Below are positions 6,848 to 9,982 of a DNA stretch of 9,982 nt, piece by piece. Numbering within the stretch: the first letter of the stretch is position 1; each line of letters opens with the position of its first letter. This DNA is from JAMCRM01 sp041685075 (GTDB lineage: Bacteria > Acidobacteriota > Terriglobia > Bryobacterales > Bryobacteraceae), in assembly GCA_041685075.1 (NCBI GenBank), contig JAWLGN010000202.1:1-9982 (forward strand). Reading direction: 5' to 3'. The position numbers and the translations under genes are program-made. The notes beneath the pieces were generated by a model that was not told where the DNA came from, searched no databases, and saw only the letters and a list, made by a program, of their open reading frames with translations.

Positions 6848-7963
6848 ATGGAATTCACCGTCAGCAAAACCGATCTGGTTCGGGAGTTGAGCCTTTCACA
6901 GGGTGTCGTGGAGAAGAAGACCACTATCCCCATTCTCTCGAATGTGCTGCTGGAGGCCGCCGGCGACCGGGTAGTGCTCACCGCGACCGATCTGGAACTG
7001 GGCGTCCGTTGCGTCTGCCCTGCGAAAGTGAAACGGGAGGGAGCGGGCACCATACCGGCAAGGAAGCTGCTCGATTACGTGCGGCTGCTGCCCGATGCGG
7101 ACGTCAACGTTAAGTTCCTGGAGAACCACTGGGCCAGTCTGACCTGCGGTCGCTCCCGGATGCGCATCGCGGGGCTTTCGCGAGAGAGCTTTCCCGAGTT
7201 GCCGCAGCCGCCGGAGACCATCGCGGAGCTCCCGGCAAAGCTGCTCTCCTCGATGATTTCGCGGACCGGCTTTGCCATCTCGGTCGAGGAGTCCCGGTTT
7301 ACGCTCAACGGAGCTCTGCTGCTGCTTCAGGGAGCCACCATGACCATGGTGGCAACCGACGGGCACCGCCTGGCTTTCGTCGAAGGCTGCCTGCCCGAAG
7401 GCGAAGCCGGGCCGAACTTCCGCGCCCTGGTTCCCAGGAAGGCCATGACCGAGATCATCAAGCTGGTGGATGAAGCCGGCGAGGACGCGGTAGTGGTGAT
7501 TGCGAGCGATGAAAACCACCTCTTCTTCCATGTGGGCGAGCGGCTGCTGATTACCCGCAAGCTGACCGGCAACTTTCCGGATTACGAGCGGGTGCTGCCC
7601 AAAGAGAACCAGCACAACGCCGAGCTCAACCGGGACGAGATCCGCGCCGCCATCGAGCGTGTCTCGCAGTTTGCCGATGAGCGTTCCCGCGCCATCCGGG
7701 TGCAGTTTGCCGCCGGCGAACTGAAAATCTTCTCGTCGGCCGTGGAGAGCGGCGAAAGCGAGGAGAGCGTCCCAGCGGAATACCAGGGACCCGACCTGGA
7801 GATCGGCTTCAATGCCTCCTATCTGCTCGACTTCCTACGCGCAACCCCCCAGGACAAGGTGGTGTTCCAATTGAAGGACGCCAAGAGCGCTGCCGAAATC
7901 CGGCCTGGCGGCGACGACCTGCCGGACCGCTACCGGTACGTCGTCATGCCCATGCGAATTTGA
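6848..7963 (+). CDS. dnaN: DNA polymerase III beta subunit (sliding clamp)
   Basis: DnaN forms a ring dimer around DNA that holds polymerase III and other clamp-binding proteins on the template. The 371 residues match the usual length and the three-fold repeated clamp fold (about 1-120, 121-245, 246-371). Typical elements: KKTTIPILSNVLLEA (23-37), TATDLELGV (45-53), VATDGHRLAF (168-177), TGNFPDYERVLP (240-251) and the C-terminal VMPMRI (366-371), which contributes to the partner-binding pocket. AGGAG (6833-6837) lies 10 nt before the ATG. Its own promoter is in the putative origin spacer. It is followed after 56 nt by gyrB; recF does not intervene. Confidence 0.98.
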   Translation: MEFTVSKTDLVRELSLSQGVVEKKTTIPILSNVLLEAAGDRVVLTATDLELGVRCVCPAKVKREGAGTIPARKLLDYVRLLPDADVNVKFLENHWASLTCGRSRMRIAGLSRESFPELPQPPETIAELPAKLLSSMISRTGFAISVEESRFTLNGALLLLQGATMTMVATDGHRLAFVEGCLPEGEAGPNFRALVPRKAMTEIIKLVDEAGEDAVVVIASDENHLFFHVGERLLITRKLTGNFPDYERVLPKENQHNAELNRDEIRAAIERVSQFADERSRAIRVQFAAGELKIFSSAVESGESEESVPAEYQGPDLEIGFNASYLLDFLRATPQDKVVFQLKDAKSAAEIRPGGDDLPDRYRYVVMPMRI

Positions 7964-7982
7964 AAACCGTCGCTTGCACGGA

Positions 7983-8002
7983 CCGCCGGCCGGCCCGGGC
8001 GG
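7983..8002. other. GC-rich inverted repeat between dnaN and gyrB
   Basis: CCGCC (7983-7987) and GGCGG (7998-8002) can form a stem around a 10-nt loop, and GCCGGCCGGC (7985-7994) is a competing self-complementary decamer. There is no T-run, so it is not an intrinsic terminator; dnaN and gyrB are probably co-transcribed. It may have no function. Confidence 0.2.
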
Positions 8003-8019
8003 CTACAGAATTGAGAAAT

Positions 8020-9982
8020 ATGCCCAACGAAGTGAATACCAGTCCCGCTGAAGTCTATGATTCCAGTAGCATCAAAGTGCTGGAAGGCCTGGAGGCGGTG
8101 CGTCTCCGGCCGGCCATGTACATCGGCTCGACTGGAGTAATCGGTCTGCACCACCTGGTCTACGAGGTTGTGGACAACTCCGTCGATGAAGCCCTGGCGG
8201 GTTACTGCGATCGCATCGAGATCACCATCCACATCGACAACTCCGTCACCGTGATGGATAACGGGCGCGGTATTCCTGTGGAACACCACGAGGAAGAGGG
8301 AATCTCCGCGGCCGAAGTGGTGATGACCAAGTTGCACGCGGGCGGCAAGTTCGATTCCAAGAGCTACAAGGTTTCCGGCGGCCTGCACGGCGTGGGCGTC
8401 AGTTGTGTGAACGCGCTATCGGAGCGCCTGGAACTGGAGATCTGGCGGGGCGGCTACACCTGGCAGCAGGAGTACGCCTATGGGCACCCCAAGGCGCCGC
8501 TGGCTAAGGCCGGCAAGGCGGGACGCAAGACCGGCACGAAGGTGACGTTCAAGCCGGACCCGACCATCATGGACGTCACGGTGTTCAACTACGACACCCT
8601 GGCCCAGCGGCTGCGCGAGATGGCCTTCCTGAACCGGGGCCTGACGATCATGCTTACCGACGAGCGCACCGACCCGGTGAAGAGCCACGAGTTCCACTAC
8701 AGCGGTGGCATCGCGGAGTTCATCACCCTGCTGAACCGGGGCAAGTCCGTACTGCACGAGAAGCCCATCCACTGCGAAGCGCAGCGGGATCTGCCGGGCG
8801 GCGGAGTCCTCACCATGGAGTTCGCCCTCCAGTACAACGACGGTTATGCGGAGAACGTCTTCAGCTTCGCCAATAACATCAACACGGTCGATGGCGGCAC
8901 GCACCTGAGCGGTTTTCGGAGCGCCCTCACCCGCACCATCAATGCCTACGGGCAGCAGGCCGGCCTGTTCAAGGACCAGAAGGAGAACCTGACCGGCGAC
9001 GACGTGCGCGAGGGCCTCACCGCGGTCGTCAGCGTAAAGCTGCCGCAACCGCAGTTCGAAGGCCAGACCAAGGGCAAGCTCAACAGCGACATCCACGGCC
9101 AGGTCGTGCAGTTCGTCAACGAGGAACTGGGCCGCTACTTCGACAAGAACCCCGGGGTGATGCGCAAGATCGTGAGCAAGGCGATTGACGCCGCGCGCGC
9201 CCGGGAGGCCGCCCGCAAGGCGCGGGACCTGACCCGCCGCAAGGGCGCACTGGATTCCGGCGGGTTGCCCGGCAAGCTGGCCGACTGCCAGGAGAAGGAC
9301 CCCGACCGTTGCGAGCTCTTCCTGGTGGAGGGCGAATCCGCCGGCGGCACCGCCAAGCAGGGCCGCGATCGCCGCTTCCAGGCCATCCTGCCCCTGCGCG
9401 GTAAGATCCTGAACGTCGAAAAGGCGCGCTACGACCGCATGCTGGGCCACGAAGAGATCCGCGCCCTGATTACCGCCCTGGGGACCGGCATCGGCAAAGA
9501 CGACTTCGACGTCAGCCGCCTGCGCTACGGCAAGGTCATCATCATGACCGACGCGGACGTGGACGGCTCCCATATCCGCACCCTCCTACTGACCTTCTTC
9601 TTCCGGCACATGAACGAGTTGATCAACCGCGGCCGCGTCTTCATCGCCCAGCCGCCCCTCTACCGCATCAAGAAGGGGAAGCAGGAGAAGTACATCAAGG
9701 ACGACAAGGATTTCACCCGTGAGATCATGCGGCGGGCGACGGAGAACCTGGCGCTGGAGATCAAGGTCACCGATGACGGCTTCAAGCGTCGCATCGAAGG
9801 CACCGAACTGCGCGCCTTCCTCACCAGCCTGGACGAGTACCAGCAGATGTTCGAGAAGGTGGAGCGCAGGATGCGGGATCGCCGGGCTGTCGAGGCTCTG
9901 GCGGATATCGATCTCAAGGTGGACTACAAGGCCGAGTTTCAGGACGAGATCAACATGCGGCGCGTTCAGGAAGCCCTGATTG
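8020..9982 (+). CDS. gyrB: DNA gyrase subunit B (3' end beyond the right edge)
   Basis: ATP-hydrolysing subunit of gyrase, which with GyrA introduces negative supercoils. The visible 654 residues start MPNEVNTSPAEVYDSSSIKV. In the GHKL ATPase domain, catalytic Glu49 and Asn53 lie in YEVVDNSVDEAL, Asp80 in MDNGRGIP, then GGLHGVGVS; Arg143 matches the E. coli Arg136 of coumarin binding. The transducer domain follows. The TOPRIM domain shows LVEGESAGG with Glu437 and the metal-binding TDADVDGSH (Asp511, 513, 515), then QPPLYRIKKGKQEKYIKDD. After that the protein enters the extra TOPRIM-region segment seen in Gram-negative GyrB and is cut. GyrB is favoured over ParE by close match to E. coli GyrB and by context. 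The ribosome site is weak (TTGAGAAAT before ATG); an in-frame TTG 9 nt upstream is an alternative start. Confidence 0.98.
   Translation, partial: MPNEVNTSPAEVYDSSSIKVLEGLEAVRLRPAMYIGSTGVIGLHHLVYEVVDNSVDEALAGYCDRIEITIHIDNSVTVMDNGRGIPVEHHEEEGISAAEVVMTKLHAGGKFDSKSYKVSGGLHGVGVSCVNALSERLELEIWRGGYTWQQEYAYGHPKAPLAKAGKAGRKTGTKVTFKPDPTIMDVTVFNYDTLAQRLREMAFLNRGLTIMLTDERTDPVKSHEFHYSGGIAEFITLLNRGKSVLHEKPIHCEAQRDLPGGGVLTMEFALQYNDGYAENVFSFANNINTVDGGTHLSGFRSALTRTINAYGQQAGLFKDQKENLTGDDVREGLTAVVSVKLPQPQFEGQTKGKLNSDIHGQVVQFVNEELGRYFDKNPGVMRKIVSKAIDAARAREAARKARDLTRRKGALDSGGLPGKLADCQEKDPDRCELFLVEGESAGGTAKQGRDRRFQAILPLRGKILNVEKARYDRMLGHEEIRALITALGTGIGKDDFDVSRLRYGKVIIMTDADVDGSHIRTLLLTFFFRHMNELINRGRVFIAQPPLYRIKKGKQEKYIKDDKDFTREIMRRATENLALEIKVTDDGFKRRIEGTELRAFLTSLDEYQQMFEKVERRMRDRRAVEALADIDLKVDYKAEFQDEINMRRVQEALI

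Noticed and set aside
8443..8470. Loss of the coumarin-contact arginine in GyrB
   Set aside because: Careful alignment with E. coli GyrB places Arg136 opposite Arg143 (IWRGG); the nearby Gln149 corresponds to a different, variable residue.
8416..9573. Long minus-strand ORF (385 codons) opposite gyrB
   Set aside because: Shadow of gyrB; the plus strand carries all GyrB motifs in register.

Overview
The window is a core-genome locus around the chromosomal replication-initiation genes of a GC-rich bacterium. GyrB carries the start of the long TOPRIM-region insertion usual in Gram-negative GyrB proteins, and the Fe-S assembly system is a SUF operon. Overall character (GC-rich coding, a SUF operon, dnaA-dnaN-gyrB without recF, a short secreted protein of unknown family) fits Acidobacteriota best. 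That placement is my inference from sequence feel and was not tested.

Minus strand, read right to left from about 5050 to 1: a tRNA-Gly(GCC) gene with its own promoter; a small secreted protein of unknown function; then a promoter and the operon sufB-sufC-sufD-sufS. sufS runs off the left edge. The suf genes are tightly coupled: 3 nt between sufB and sufC, and 4-nt ATGA overlaps at sufC/sufD and sufD/sufS. SufB, SufC and SufD form the scaffold/ATPase complex that builds Fe-S clusters; SufS supplies the sulfur from cysteine.

Plus strand, from 5307 to the right edge: dnaA (initiator), dnaN (sliding clamp) and gyrB (gyrase B subunit, cut by the window edge). recF, often found between dnaN and gyrB, is absent. 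dnaA contains a 10-N assembly gap that breaks its reading frame. Deleting the Ns outright restores a continuous 432-residue DnaA with canonical spacing, so the gap probably holds no missing bases.

The 232-bp dnaA-dnaN spacer is the best candidate for the replication origin. It has several matches to the relaxed DnaA-box consensus on both strands. It also has a very AT-rich stretch built on a perfect tandem decamer, each copy containing a consensus TATAAT. The 299-bp spacer between tRNA-Gly and dnaA holds the outward tRNA promoter, a possible 12-codon leader ORF and a 10-bp palindrome, but only weak DnaA-box matches.

I see no mobile element, CRISPR array, defence system or other exotic cassette. 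The points worth a second look are the artificial dnaA gap, the candidate origin with its AT-rich repeat, a DnaA recognition-helix variant, and the regulatory architecture upstream of sufB.
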